Positions 8,472-19,100 of a stretch of 64,000 nt of DNA are shown here, piece by piece. Source of the stretch: Isochrysis galbana. Taxonomy: Eukaryota; Haptophyta; Isochrysidales; Isochrysidaceae. Numbering within the stretch: the first letter of the stretch is position 1; each line of letters begins with the position of its first letter. The position numbers were made by a program, and so were the translations under genes. The notes under the pieces were generated by a model. It ran no database searches, was not told the origin of the DNA, and worked only from the letters and a program-made list of their open reading frames with translations. The stretch is from NCBI GenBank assembly GCA_018136815.1, contig CM030940.1, positions 1,444,613-1,508,612 of the forward strand. Reading direction: 5' to 3'.

Positions 8472-11400
8472 TCAACCTACAGCTGCTTCGGCTAGAAGGG
8501 CGAATCCTCCGACGTCGATTGTGGAATCCCTCGGCGCCGCCCAATCTTCAGTCTTCCCACCATAGAAAACCGTAAGCAAGACGCCAAGAGGACCCTCGAG
8601 TACCTCGTTGGACGCTGCTACATCTTGAATCACGCTTGGGGGACGATCAGTAGCAACGACGTTCGTGACTTGCTGCGAGCATTCGCGCGGCGGGTCCATC
8701 ACACCAACGAGTGCCACTGGGTGCTCATCGACGTAGACCAGGAGGCGTGTGGGCGATGCGAGACGCACCATCGTGACAAAGTGCCATTGGCCTGGGATGA
8801 AGTGCCACACCCCAATCCGCGTCACTTGCGCCCCTGGAAGATTGGTGCTGACGTGCCCGATGCCGCCCGCGCGCCAACCGCAAGAAACTCGTAGATTGCG
8901 CCGCGTGTAGATGCCGGGCAAAGTGCCGCCACGGCCCCAAGCGAAACCACTCGCAAACCGAACGGAGTAGCGGAGCGCTTCCGCACCTCCGTACTCCGCT
9001 CCACCCGGGAAGGGCGCGCACGCCTCGGGCTCGGCTCGGATGGCGACGCCTCCAACATCAAGGCCCATCTCGGCTGTGGCCGTGGGCGACCAGCTGCCTT
9101 TGGGCAGCACCACGCGCAAGTAGCATGACGGGGCCACCATTGTCAGCGCTGGGGCGAGAACAACGTCAGTCTCCGACTTGCCATCGCGAGCGTCAGCACC
9201 TTCGGCCGGAGAATTGCTCGCCACACTAGGGCGCCAAGTAGACTGCACAACGCAGTTGGAGAGGCCTTGCCGCGTCAGCAGCCGCCAGCCGCGACCGGGT
9301 TCCCACATCCGGGGTGTGGCCAGCTTGTCAATCACCACGGCGGTCGCAACCACAATCGGCGGCTCCGACTTCTCATGCCGACCGTTTGAAAATGGCCACC
9401 AAGCGCGCCCGGATCGCTTCCCATGGTTGGGCGTGATGTCATCAACCTGCTCGAGCGGCTCCTGCTGAGCCGAGTTCATGAGTGCAGCGAGGCGTGCGAC
9501 AGCGCCGGCGTCTGAGACCTCAGCCTCGGCACGCAAAGTGCCCGTCCAGGCAAGCCGCAACCCCTCCAGCGCGAACGCGGCCGAGGCCGGTACTCCTGCC
9601 GCGCTGGCGAAAGTGGCCTCGGTGCTCAACGAGCAACGGGTGTCCAGCTGCCGGAGTACGCGAGCGGCGCTCTCGTCATCCGGCGCGTCCAGAATGGACT
9701 CGTATTGGCGACGTAGTAGCACCTCGCGCTTGGCGCGAGCGTAGAGCGCCTGGATGCGCACCTTTTGCCTGTGCTCCCCGGTCCGATCTCCCATGGGCTC
9801 AAAGGTGGCTCGCCAGTCCGCCGAAAGAGTGTGCGGCACATCCACCGCAAAGCCACAGGGTAGGACATGAAAGGAGACATGCAGCTCCGAAGCAAGCTGG
9901 TAGAAGAAGAAGACCTTGTCGAAGCCGTAGCCGCGGAAGCGCTCATCGAAGCGGGGTATGCCCAAGCGGCTCGCCAGCACAAATGGCTCGAAGCCCTCCT
10001 CGTAGGTGATCTCGTGCCCGGGTGCCTTCTCCGTAGGAGTGGCCACGGTGTCCGTGCTCTCAGTGATCCTTGCGGTTGCCCAACGCTTGAAGTCAGTGGG
10101 GCCGTGTCCCTTGGCGTAGTGCCCCGTGTGAAAACCTCGCAGGACTCCACTGAGGACCTCTCGTGCTACCGCACTGGCGGAGAGGTTGGCGAAGGCGACA
10201 GTGGCGCTTATTTGGTCGGCCTCGTCTGCGTCATGGCCCGGGCGCCTCTCTTGGATCGTATCGTTACCCCCGTGCACTACACCACCAGTTGTCACAGGCA
10301 CGTCGAAACCCGCCTTGGTCAAATCATCAGCATCGAGTTGAGCGTCGCTCAGGGCGTCGCCGCGCCAGCTCCCCGATATGCGCGCGATTCGCCTCACCAT
10401 TTCGGTGCGATCGACGCTCTCAAGCGCCGGCAAAACCCAGATCTCTCCTCGCCGACAACACCCCTCCAAAAAGCGGCCGCCGAGATCATGTGTCGTCAGC
10501 GCCTCGTGAAGCCCGGCACTGGGCAATAGATCCACGTCAAGCAGCAAGACAAGCGGTGTCTCCGCGGCCGCGAGCGCCGCGTTGCGCAACGCGTTGATCG
10601 GCACTAACGGAGGGTGAGCTCGCTCGTGTCGCTGGCGACGCTCATGCAGCAGCGTGAGATCGAGCCGGCACCGACCCTCGCGTTCGGTGCTGTGGTGTAG
10701 ACTCGCCAGCTCGCGTTTCCAGTGATTGACGCCCGTCGCTGGGAGCAATATGGCCGCGGAGAGGATTCCTGTCCATTGCCGGCACTGCGCGGCAAGTCGT
10801 GCTAAACGGTCGACGGTCAGACACGTCACGAGCGTCACTTCGTTGCCGCCACGAGGCAGGGCACTCCGCCGCCACGGGCCGACGGCACCTCTCTTGAGGA
10901 TCCTCTCAAGCTGTGCGGGCGCGTAATCGAACCATAGCTCGTACATCGCTAGAAGCTCCGCCTCGCTCGCATCGGGCGCGGGCCTCCGGTTGCTCGCCCA
11001 ACGCCCCATTGGCTCGGAGGCGCCCATCGTGCTCTCCAACGACCCGCGTAACCAGTTGCCATGCCGTGACGGCGCGTGACCGTACACCCTCTCCGCGACG
11101 TCACCTGCGCACCTGATTCGCAGCAGCTCCAATCGCACACGATCATAGAGCGCCTTAATTTCCGGGAGGAGTCGCTCTGCCGTTTGAGGCGCGCTAGCTG
11201 CGAGTGCAGGCGTTCCCGGCTTCAGCGGCGGCACCGCCGCCGCCTCGGAGGGTCCGGGCCCGAGAACTGCCCGCTGTGCTGCAGAAGCTTCATGTCGTAC
11301 GTGCACGACGAAGCTCTCGGGCAGCACCTCAAACCGGAAGCCGAGCACGCGCGCCGCCTCCCACAGTTGCACAATCTTGTTCCGGCCAAAGCCGCAAAAG

Positions 11401-12134
11401 CGCTCATCATATTTTGGCGACAGCCGCCTAGGTGCAATGACGAAGGGCTCGTAGCCGTCCTCGTGCTCGACGGTGTAGGCACCGTCACTCCTCAGCCAAC
11501 GCTCGCTCTCTGTCGCGCGATGCCCCTGCGGGAAGTCACCAGCGCACCGGCCGTCGCTCGCAAAGACCCTCGCCTCCCCCGCCTCAACCGCCGCCCTGAG
11601 CGTGTCCTTGCCCTCTCGCGCAAGGCGCGCGGCGTCGCAGATAGCGGCGCAGCTCTCAAAGGCGGGGATAACCAGCAGCGTACGCTCCTCCGTGCACTGC
11701 CTGCGCAGCGCGCCGCCGCTCCCCTCAAGGCGCGCGAAGAGTCCGGCGCAAGGCAGGAAGTCGACGTCGAGGCAGAGCACGAGCTCGCTGTGTGCCATAG
11801 CAAGCGCGGCGTTGCGGAGGGCGTTGATCGGGTAGAGCGATCGGAGAGGAGGAGGTTGATCGTCTATCACCTCATACAGCTCCACCCTCACACACCGTGC
11901 CGAGAGCTTATTGATTGCCGAGCCGAGTGCGGAGAGAGAGTCTGTCAGTTTCACTCTGCGCCCTCTCCTCCCATCGAATGCTAGGACAGCAGCAACGAGC
12001 GGACCGTCCCACGCAATGGCCTGCTCGACGAGTCTGTCAAGTCGCTCCACGCTGCACTGCGTGCATAGCGTGACCGCCGCGGTAGGCTCCCTGGCGCTTG
12101 CGGTGCGGAGAGTCCGACGGTGAGCGATGCCCAT
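8472..12134 (-). CDS. Tandem GT49 (LARGE-like) glycosyltransferase fused to PL14-like domain
   Basis: A single-exon protein of 1220 residues. Residues about 20-290 and 430-830 are two glycosyltransferase family 49 domains, the family of LARGE and B4GAT1 that build glucuronate/xylose glycans in the Golgi. Each has a DxD metal site after a hydrophobic strand (LCLDVDFLPC, 123-125; LLLDVDLLPS, 533-535), the INALRNAAL helix before it, a GYEPFVIAPR or GFEPFVLASR strand and DERFxGxGxxK. They end in VHVRHE and VDVPHT, the late histidine site. The C-terminus (about 1056-1216) matches polysaccharide lyase family 14: FASGFAWGRGGTLPGIY, GVWHFIPGQWHFVTMVRL, LLVYVD and VFYGGKTEDWAAPRD. Its usual catalytic positions are replaced, so it may only bind polysaccharide. 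No N-terminal signal anchor is visible after this ATG, so an upstream exon may be missing. Substrate unknown. Confidence 0.85.
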   Translation of the reverse strand: MGIAHRRTLRTASAREPTAAVTLCTQCSVERLDRLVEQAIAWDGPLVAAVLAFDGRRGRRVKLTDSLSALGSAINKLSARCVRVELYEVIDDQPPPLRSLYPINALRNAALAMAHSELVLCLDVDFLPCAGLFARLEGSGGALRRQCTEERTLLVIPAFESCAAICDAARLAREGKDTLRAAVEAGEARVFASDGRCAGDFPQGHRATESERWLRSDGAYTVEHEDGYEPFVIAPRRLSPKYDERFCGFGRNKIVQLWEAARVLGFRFEVLPESFVVHVRHEASAAQRAVLGPGPSEAAAVPPLKPGTPALAASAPQTAERLLPEIKALYDRVRLELLRIRCAGDVAERVYGHAPSRHGNWLRGSLESTMGASEPMGRWASNRRPAPDASEAELLAMYELWFDYAPAQLERILKRGAVGPWRRSALPRGGNEVTLVTCLTVDRLARLAAQCRQWTGILSAAILLPATGVNHWKRELASLHHSTEREGRCRLDLTLLHERRQRHERAHPPLVPINALRNAALAAAETPLVLLLDVDLLPSAGLHEALTTHDLGGRFLEGCCRRGEIWVLPALESVDRTEMVRRIARISGSWRGDALSDAQLDADDLTKAGFDVPVTTGGVVHGGNDTIQERRPGHDADEADQISATVAFANLSASAVAREVLSGVLRGFHTGHYAKGHGPTDFKRWATARITESTDTVATPTEKAPGHEITYEEGFEPFVLASRLGIPRFDERFRGYGFDKVFFFYQLASELHVSFHVLPCGFAVDVPHTLSADWRATFEPMGDRTGEHRQKVRIQALYARAKREVLLRRQYESILDAPDDESAARVLRQLDTRCSLSTEATFASAAGVPASAAFALEGLRLAWTGTLRAEAEVSDAGAVARLAALMNSAQQEPLEQVDDITPNHGKRSGRAWWPFSNGRHEKSEPPIVVATAVVIDKLATPRMWEPGRGWRLLTRQGLSNCVVQSTWRPSVASNSPAEGADARDGKSETDVVLAPALTMVAPSCYLRVVLPKGSWSPTATAEMGLDVGGVAIRAEPEACAPFPGGAEYGGAEALRYSVRFASGFAWGRGGTLPGIYTRRNLRVSCGWRAGGIGHVSTNLPGAQVTRIGVWHFIPGQWHFVTMVRLASPTRLLVYVDEHPVALVGVMDPPRECSQQVTNVVATDRPPSVIQDVAASNEVLEGPLGVLLTVFYGGKTEDWAAPRDSTIDVGGFALLAEAAVG

Positions 12135-12148
12135 CGCACCCGCCAGCT

Positions 12149-12200
12149 CTCTCTCTCTCTCTCTTCTCTCTCCCTCTTCCCCCTCTCTCTACTTCTCTTT

Positions 12201-12294
<94 letters not shown>

Positions 12295-12312
12295 CCCCCC
12301 CCCCCCCCCCCC
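12149..12312. repeat. (CT)n microsatellite ending in poly-C
   Basis: About 140 bp of CT dinucleotides with interruptions, then poly-C with one G. It starts within 20 bp upstream of the glycosyltransferase ATG, so on the sense strand it is a GA-rich leader. Confidence 0.9.
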
Positions 12313-12582
12313 GCCCCTCCTTAGTTAAAGGTGGTTCGGTAGAATGTTCCCGTACTCGAGTCTATTTTTGTTCGAGTAGAGCGTGTGGGGCCGCCGTAGG
12401 CACTAGGCACTAGGCAGCTAGGCAGGCCCACACCGAGCAGCGCGACGAGGGCTCTAGGTGTAGCGGTGTAGCATGGTCGTAGTGACGCAACGACGGGACG
12501 AGATCGGAGGACACCTAATTCTAAATTACTAATTACTAATTCAGCGTACACCCTGGCACATCAGGACTATGAGTCCCATCTA

Positions 12583-12720
12583 TAGGGCGGTCAAACAGGG
12601 GCTTTTTAACTATTAGTAAGGGTTGGGCTGTATTTTTTGACCGTGGCGCAAGGCCCAATGAAAAACCTTCAGGGGGGGCCACCTGCCGCCACGAAAATCT
12701 TAGCCAGGAAATGGTGCGAT
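12583..12720. repeat. GGTCAAA-type hairpin repeat (copy 2)
   Basis: GGGCGGTCAAACAG and, 50 bp on, TTTTTTGACCGT form the inverted ends. The following CTGCCGCCACGAAAAT is also shared with the copy at 29880-30060, so the full unit extends beyond the hairpin. Confidence 0.65.
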
Positions 12721-13465
12721 TCTCCCCCCCCCTCCCTCTCCCCCCTCCGTCACGCGCGCTCATGCTCTACCCGTAAAGATTTGGCGGTCGCGCCCGCGGG
12801 GGGATCGGTTCCTTTATATCTAAGCTACATTCGGCATTTGATTCCCGCCCGATGCAGCGCCGTGTCGGGCTGCCGACAGTCCGACCACCCCCTGACCCTC
12901 TGGCATCATGGCCCGTGCAGCCCACCCAGCTCCTCACAGCGCGCGCACGCGGCTACCCTGGCTGCCACAGACCCCGCCCCGACCATCCCGACCCGCCCCT
13001 CGCAGGATTTGCCCTCACTCGAACTCGGCATCGAGAACCAGGACCAGCTCACCGACGCGGCCGTCCACGCGTGGCTGACGAGCCTCCGCGTTGAGGCTGC
13101 CCTCGCGGCCCTCCTCTCTCTGACAGTGCCAGATTCGGCGCTGATCGATTAGGCAAGACCCGTGGGCGGCCTCAGGACGGGCCACGTCGTAGCTCTCTAC
13201 TCTGCAGCGAGCAAAAAAGCCCAAGATCTTGCCAGAGCGCCTCATAGCGCATCTGGCGGGAACCCACCACCCAAAGCAGAAATCATCTTCTGCCGCTGGG
13301 TGGTGGGCTTGGCAGGCGGTATTGGGAATCAACCCATACTGCCAATGACGCGCGACGGCGCGACGAAAGCGCTCCTGGCACGCGGAGCTCGCGCAGCCAA
13401 GGCGCACTCCAAGGTCTTGGCAATACGTGACATGAAGTCAAGGAGAGCCATAGACCGCGGAGCCG
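12721..13465. other. Spacer with a strong hairpin at about 13262-13308
   Basis: No gene is recognised. Frames at 12637-13152 and 13162-13629 lack family features. CCCACCACCCA and GCAGAA at 13262-13281 pair with TTCTGC and TGGGTGGTGGG at 13289-13308 across a short loop with a few unpaired bases. Confidence 0.5.
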
Positions 13466-13588
13466 ATGCGGCGTCCGTCGATCTCCGGTGGGCAGCAGAG
13501 GCAGAGAGCCTTTGGCGGTCCGCCGCCAAACCTTTCAGCATTGGCAAAAGCGGCGGCGGCGACGGGCCAGAGAGTGGGGGGGGGTGGC

Positions 13589-13622
<34 letters not shown>

Positions 13623-14626
13623 GCAATGACTCTACCCCACCGATCCAAGCGGCGGCGCCACTCAGTCCGCGAATAGTCCGCTGGCTGATCGCTTGCGGCA
13701 CGGCATCACCGGGCTCGCCATTGCGAGCTCTTGCGGGAGCCATACTGCCACTCGCAGTCATCTGTGAGTTCGTTGGCTGTGGCTCCCGCTCACATTGGGT
13801 CCCACGCCGGCAGCAACAAGCTCTGCGAGTCACGCAGGCTCAACTGCGTTTGGAGCTACGGCGGAGCTCCCGACTTCACAACGAGCTTGCGGAGCGAGAT
13901 GTGGCCATGGCGGCGCTACAGCGCAGCCAGCAACGAGTTGTGAGGCAAGAGGCGGCGGTGAGGGCGGCGCTTGAAGCAGAAAGCCGCGCCGCTGCGCAGA
14001 AGGTGGCAGCGGCGCGGCTCTCCCTACCCCGCGATGAGTGTGTGCACTGGTGGTGCACGGCTCGTCCGGTGTATATTGACTCCGGCCTCCGCGCTCGTTT
14101 CGTTCACGATCTCGGCGATAGGTTTCCCATCGACGACAAGGGCGAACTCTCGTGGATCCTCAATGTTGCCGTGGCTCGTGATCGTCCGCGTAGGATCCTC
14201 ATCTTATCTCAGTATCTCAGAGTCTTTACATCTCAGATCTCCTTCAATCAACGGCATGATGCTTTCCTATCTAGATCTAGCACTACGACACACACCTTCA
14301 AATCCCCTCTCGGCGCCCTCCACCTCGATCCATCTGATTCACCCTCCCTTCTCCTGCTTCCTCACTCCCTGCTCCCTGCTGAATCCCCATCCATGCTACC
14401 GCACAAGACACCCCGCCTACCGGACACGCAGGTGGACTGCACCAAGATGGCGCTGGAGACTGTGCTGGACCATATGCGACCTGACACCTGTCGTATCGTC
14501 GTCACTGACAAGTTGTTCACCCGTCATTCATCGACTTTGTTGGCCATTCTAACCCATGGGTGCCATCCTCCTACCAGACTTTCACAAGCATTGGGGATTC
14601 GACTCACCCAGCTGACGCGGTCGTGA
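13466..14626 (+). pseudogene. Decayed open frame with Ty1/copia reverse-transcriptase fragment
   Basis: A 386-codon open frame that looks composite. It starts with a GGC-repeat polyglycine run (13576-13622) and a short Ala/Arg/Glu-rich coiled-coil-like part (about 13800-14020). From about 14091 to 14214 it reads RFVHDLGDRFPIDDKGELSW and then ARDRPRRILILSQ. That matches the late part of the Ty1/copia reverse transcriptase, whose pattern is F-x-DLG-E-L-x-x-L followed by a (V/A)xRDR stretch and LSQ. The family's YxDD region upstream and RNase H downstream are not visible, and the sequence after LSQ is unrelated. I read this as a fragment of a dead retrotransposon; the rest of the frame has no assigned function. 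Confidence 0.5.
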
Positions 14627-16114
14627 AAGGGTCGTTGATTATTGCTTGCGGGAAGATGTCTGACAGATCATAGTAAGAGTCGGGTCTGAGAGTGTCTGCC
14701 ATCGAGCGCTACGAGCGATGAGGTAGACCGGAGGTCGGAGGATTGCGACGCGTGGCGTCGGAGAGTAGAGACGAGGCTAGCTAGCGAGCTAGTGGAAGAG
14801 AGGGAGAATGAGAATGAGAGCTTCTTAGGTCCGAGGTAGACACGGGACACTACAACGAATGGACTCAAAAAGTCTGAGGGCACAGAACCACACAAACTAA
14901 ACCAAACGGGGCGAAAACTAACCACACCTGGATGGCCAGGCGTCGGCACCAGGGCAACTTAGCAACGCGCAGACATGCGACAGAGGGGTCGGCACAACGA
15001 GGGCAGACCTCGCTGGGGAGCTACGACCGATGGACGAGAGAAGACAGAAGACGGTCATGGAACATTTGATGACATCGAGAGAAAGTAAGAGAAGAGGCAG
15101 AACACCAATCGACGAGACCTTAAGGCTTAAAATAACCCGCAGGTTAGAAGTAAAAGTCTGTCATCGTATGGAATACGACAGTATTATGTCTCCTTCTCTC
15201 ATAGATACGTTTAGGTGCCCTTGTTCGAGCGCTTGATTTAAGATTCTTAGGAAGTCATGTTTAACTAGTTCCGTGAACCGTGAAGCTCTTATAGAATTCC
15301 GCCGGTAGCGCGTCCGGTCACACAGCCCTCCTGCCGCGATTTTGGTCGAAGCAGACGTCGACCCCGGCGCCGAAGCGGCGGACGCATTCGCGCAATCATG
15401 GGTCGGCGAGCGCGTCTAGGCGCATCCACCCCCCGGCCGCCTGCTCGAACTCGTCCAATTCCTGGAGGATCAGAGATGCAGCGCCATCGTCTGCGCGCCA
15501 ACGTGGCTAGCAGAAGCGTGGTACCCCTTACTCACGCAATTGGCTAGCCGCTCCCTTTCCCTGCCGTCGCCGCCGGAGAGCCACGACTCTCCTCTCCCTT
15601 CCCCCCGTTTCCTCCCCGAGTGTTTTCGTGTGAGTTGCCGGCCTCGTTTCATCCCTCTCTTTTCCCGCGTGTCCCCCCCTCCCCCCGGGTGTCATCACTC
15701 GTCCCGGTGTCTTTGGTACGCTCTGCGCCACCGCACGAGCGCTCCTGTGCCCCTCCTCGTGTGCCTCCCGCTCCCGTCCTCGTCTCCTGCGACTGCATGT
15801 CGACTGAGGCCGCTCGCTCATCCTCAGCTCCTCCGTCGCGTGCTCCCTTCGCCCCTGGTAGTCCGCGCCCCATGCCCCCGAAGGATTGTATCTCACATGT
15901 TACATACACCAGCCCCACTCTCCACATGCAACACAGCTACAGCTCCACTCCTTTCCCCACAACCGGCACCGTCAGCCCTAGCTGAACTCTCCAGGTACTT
16001 GCGTTGGACAGCAGAGAGGTTAAACGTTGCGCGATGGGAAGAAGCGCTGTGTACTGTCAACGGGGATTCGCGGTTGGGTGCTCGATTTTGACGTGGAAAC
16101 CGAGCGGCGGTCTT
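14627..16114. other. Spacer without a recognisable gene
   Basis: About 1.5 kb with no family-like frame on either strand. It includes a relatively A-rich stretch (15030-15300) and a pyrimidine-rich stretch (15540-15760), just downstream of the giant repeat protein stop. Confidence 0.5.
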
Positions 16115-19100
16115 TCACACGAATCCCAAATCGGATTCCGAGTCGAGCTTCCGCCGACCGCAAGTAGAAGCGCGCTTGGGGCCTCGACCTGTCTTTGGGC
16201 CACCTACGACATCCTCCTCCAACGAGACATCGTCAAGTCGAACTGCCTCGCCATCGGACTCGAGCTCTCGCCGGTTGCCGGTCAGCGTAGCACCCCAACT
16301 TAAGGTCCTCCCCGAAGGCGCGATCGGTCTGCACCGTGAACTCCCTGCGTCATCGCCGTGCATCAAAACATCGAGCCCAAATACCTCGTCTGGCTCAGTA
16401 TTCAACCCGCTGGAAAAGAGTGCCCGCCGACCGAACAGTATTGCGCCTCGGCTTTGCACCTTGCCTGGCCGGCGGCAAGCAGCAGCCTCATGCATCGAGA
16501 CGTCGTCGAGTCCGATGGGGTCCGAGCTCTCCGACTCGACGTTGCGGCCGCTGCCGGTAAGCGTGGTACCTCGGCTTTTCTCCCTGCCTAGCGGCGCGAC
16601 GGGGCCGCCCGGCCGGCGGCGAGCCGCGCCCTCACGCATCGAGACGTCGTCGAGTCCGATGGCGTCCGAGCTCTCAGACTCGAGGTTGCGGCCGCTGCTC
16701 GTAAGTGCAGCGCCTCGGCTTTGCGCTCTGCCTAGCGGCGTGACGGGGCCGCCCGTCCGGCGGCGAGCAGCCGCCTCACGCATCGAGACGTCGTCGAGTC
16801 CGATGGGGTCCGAGCTCTCCGACTCGACGTTGCGGCCGCTGCCGGTAAGCGTGGTACCTCGGCCTTGCTCCCTGTCTAGTGGCGCGACGGGGCCGTCCGG
16901 CCGGCGGCGAGCAGCCGCCTCACGCATCGAGACGTCGTCGAGTCCGATGGGGTCCGAGCTCTCCGACTCGACGTTGCGGCCGCTGCCGGTAAGCGTGGTA
17001 CCTCGGCTTTGCTCCCTACCTAGCGGCGCGACGGGGCCGCCCGGCCGGCGGCGAGCCGCGCCCTCACGCATCGAGACGTCGTCGAGTCCGATGGCGCCCG
17101 AGCTCTCCGACTCGACGTTGCGGCCGCTGCTGGTAAGTGCAGCGCCTCGGCTTTGCGCTCTGCCAATGGGTGCGAAGGGGCCGCCCGTCCGGCGGCGAGC
17201 AGCCGCCTCACGCATCGAGACGTCGTCGAGTCCGATGGGGTCCGAGCTCTCCGACTCGACGTTGCGGCCGCTGCCGGTAAGCGTGGTACCTCGGCTTTGC
17301 TCCCTGCCTAGCGGCGTGACGGGGCCGCCCGTCCGGCGGCAAGCAGCCGCCTCACGCATCGAGACGTCGTCGAGTCCGATGGGGTCCGAGCTCTCCGACT
17401 CGACGTTGCGGCCGCTGCTGGTAAGCGTGGTACCTCGGCTTTGCTCCCTGCCTAGCGGCGTGACGGGGCCGCCCGTCTGGCGGCAAGCAGCCGCCTCACT
17501 CATCGAGACGTCGTCGAGTCCGATGGCGCCCGAGCTCTCCGACTCGACGTTGCGGCCGCTGCTGGTAAGTGCAGCGCCTCGGCTTTGCGCTCTGCCTAGC
17601 GGCGTGACGGGGCCGCCCGTCCGGCGGCAAGCAGCCGCCTCACGCATCGAGACGTCGTCGAGTCCGATGGGGTCCGAGCTCTCCGACTCGACGTTGCGGC
17701 CGCTGCCGGTAAGCGTGGTACCTCGGCTTTGCTCCCTGCCTAGCGGGGCGATGGGGCCGCCCGTCCGGCGGCGAGCAGCCGCCTCACGCATCGAGACGTC
17801 GTCGAGTCCGATGGGGTCCGAGCTCTTCGACTCGACGTTGCGGCCGCTGCCGGTAAGCGTGGTACCTCGGCCTTGCTCCCTGTCTAGTGGCGCGACGGGG
17901 CCGTCCGGCCGGCGGCGAGCAGCCGCCTCACGCATCGAGACGTCGTCGAGTCCGATGGGGTCCGAGCTCTCCGACTCGACGTTGCGGCCGCTGCCGGTAA
18001 GCGTGGTACCTCGGCCTTGCTCCCTGCCTAGCGGGGCGACGGGGCCGTCCGTCCGGCGGCGAGCCGCGGCCTCACGCATCGAGACGTCGTCGAGTCCGAT
18101 GGCGTCCGAGCTCTCAGACTCGAGGTTGCGGCCGCTGCCGGTAAGCGTGGTACCTCGGCTTTGCGCTCTGCCTAGCGGCGGGACCGGGCCGCCCGTCCGG
18201 CGGCGAGCAGCCGCCTCACGCATCGAGACGTCGTCGAGTCCGATGGGGTCCGAGCTCTCCGACTCGACGTTGCGGCCGCTGCCGGCAAGTGCGGCGCCTC
18301 GGCTTTTCGCCCTGCCAATGGGTGCGAAGGGGGCGCTCGCCGCACAACGCTTCACCAAGATATTCACAAGCCCCGGGGCCTCGAGGGCTGTTTCTGACTC
18401 GCCATTGTACTCGCTGCCCGTGAGCGCCGCGCCTCGGCTTTGCTCCCAGCCTGATGGAGCGAAGGAAGCGTCGTATCTGAGAGCCCTATCGCCAACAGCT
18501 TTTGACTCTAGGTTGCTGCCGTCGCATTTGAGAGCAGTACCTTGGTCTTGAGGTCGTCCTACGCGCTGGGTAGCCGGCCGTCTGCCTACCCCAACATAGT
18601 GCACTGAGGCAGCGTTGAGGCCGAGTGCCTTGGCATCCATAGCCTCAGACTCGAGTTTGCGACTACTGTCGGTAAGTTTGGCGCACCGAATTTGCGCTTT
18701 GCCTTGCGGTGAATTGGTTGCCTTGAAACCAAGCGCCTTGACATCCATGGACTCTGACTCAATGTTGTGGCCGCTGCCAGTTAGCGCGGCGCCACGGCTT
18801 TGCTCTCGGCCAAGCGGTGCGGTGGCGGCGCCAGTTGCCCTAGCCTGTTGCATCGAGACAACGTCGTGTTCTAGTGGCTTGGTGTCCATGGTCTCAAGCA
18901 AGGGATTGCTACTGCTTCTGTGGAGCTTGGCGCCTCGGCTTTGCGCCATGCCGAGAGGCGCGGCACCTAGCCGGCCATTTGCTGCAGGCTGACGCATCGG
19001 AATAGTGCCACATTCGAGTGCCTCGGCATCCATTTGTTCGGACCTGAGGCTGCATACGCTACCGTTAAGCGCGGCGCCTCGGCCTTGGGCCACGCCCATG

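Noticed and set aside
9626..10150. Overlapping alternative frames inside the glycosyltransferase gene
   Set aside because: Composition shadows; the main frame carries all the domain motifs.
16480..18340. Regular direct repeats suggesting a CRISPR array
   Set aside because: Units are 144 bp, coding and contiguous without spacers, in a spliced eukaryotic gene.
16176..18551. Plus-strand open frame of 791 codons
   Set aside because: It is antisense to the 48-residue repeat array. The minus frame continues for 2631 codons with membrane and domain structure, so this is a shadow of biased codons.
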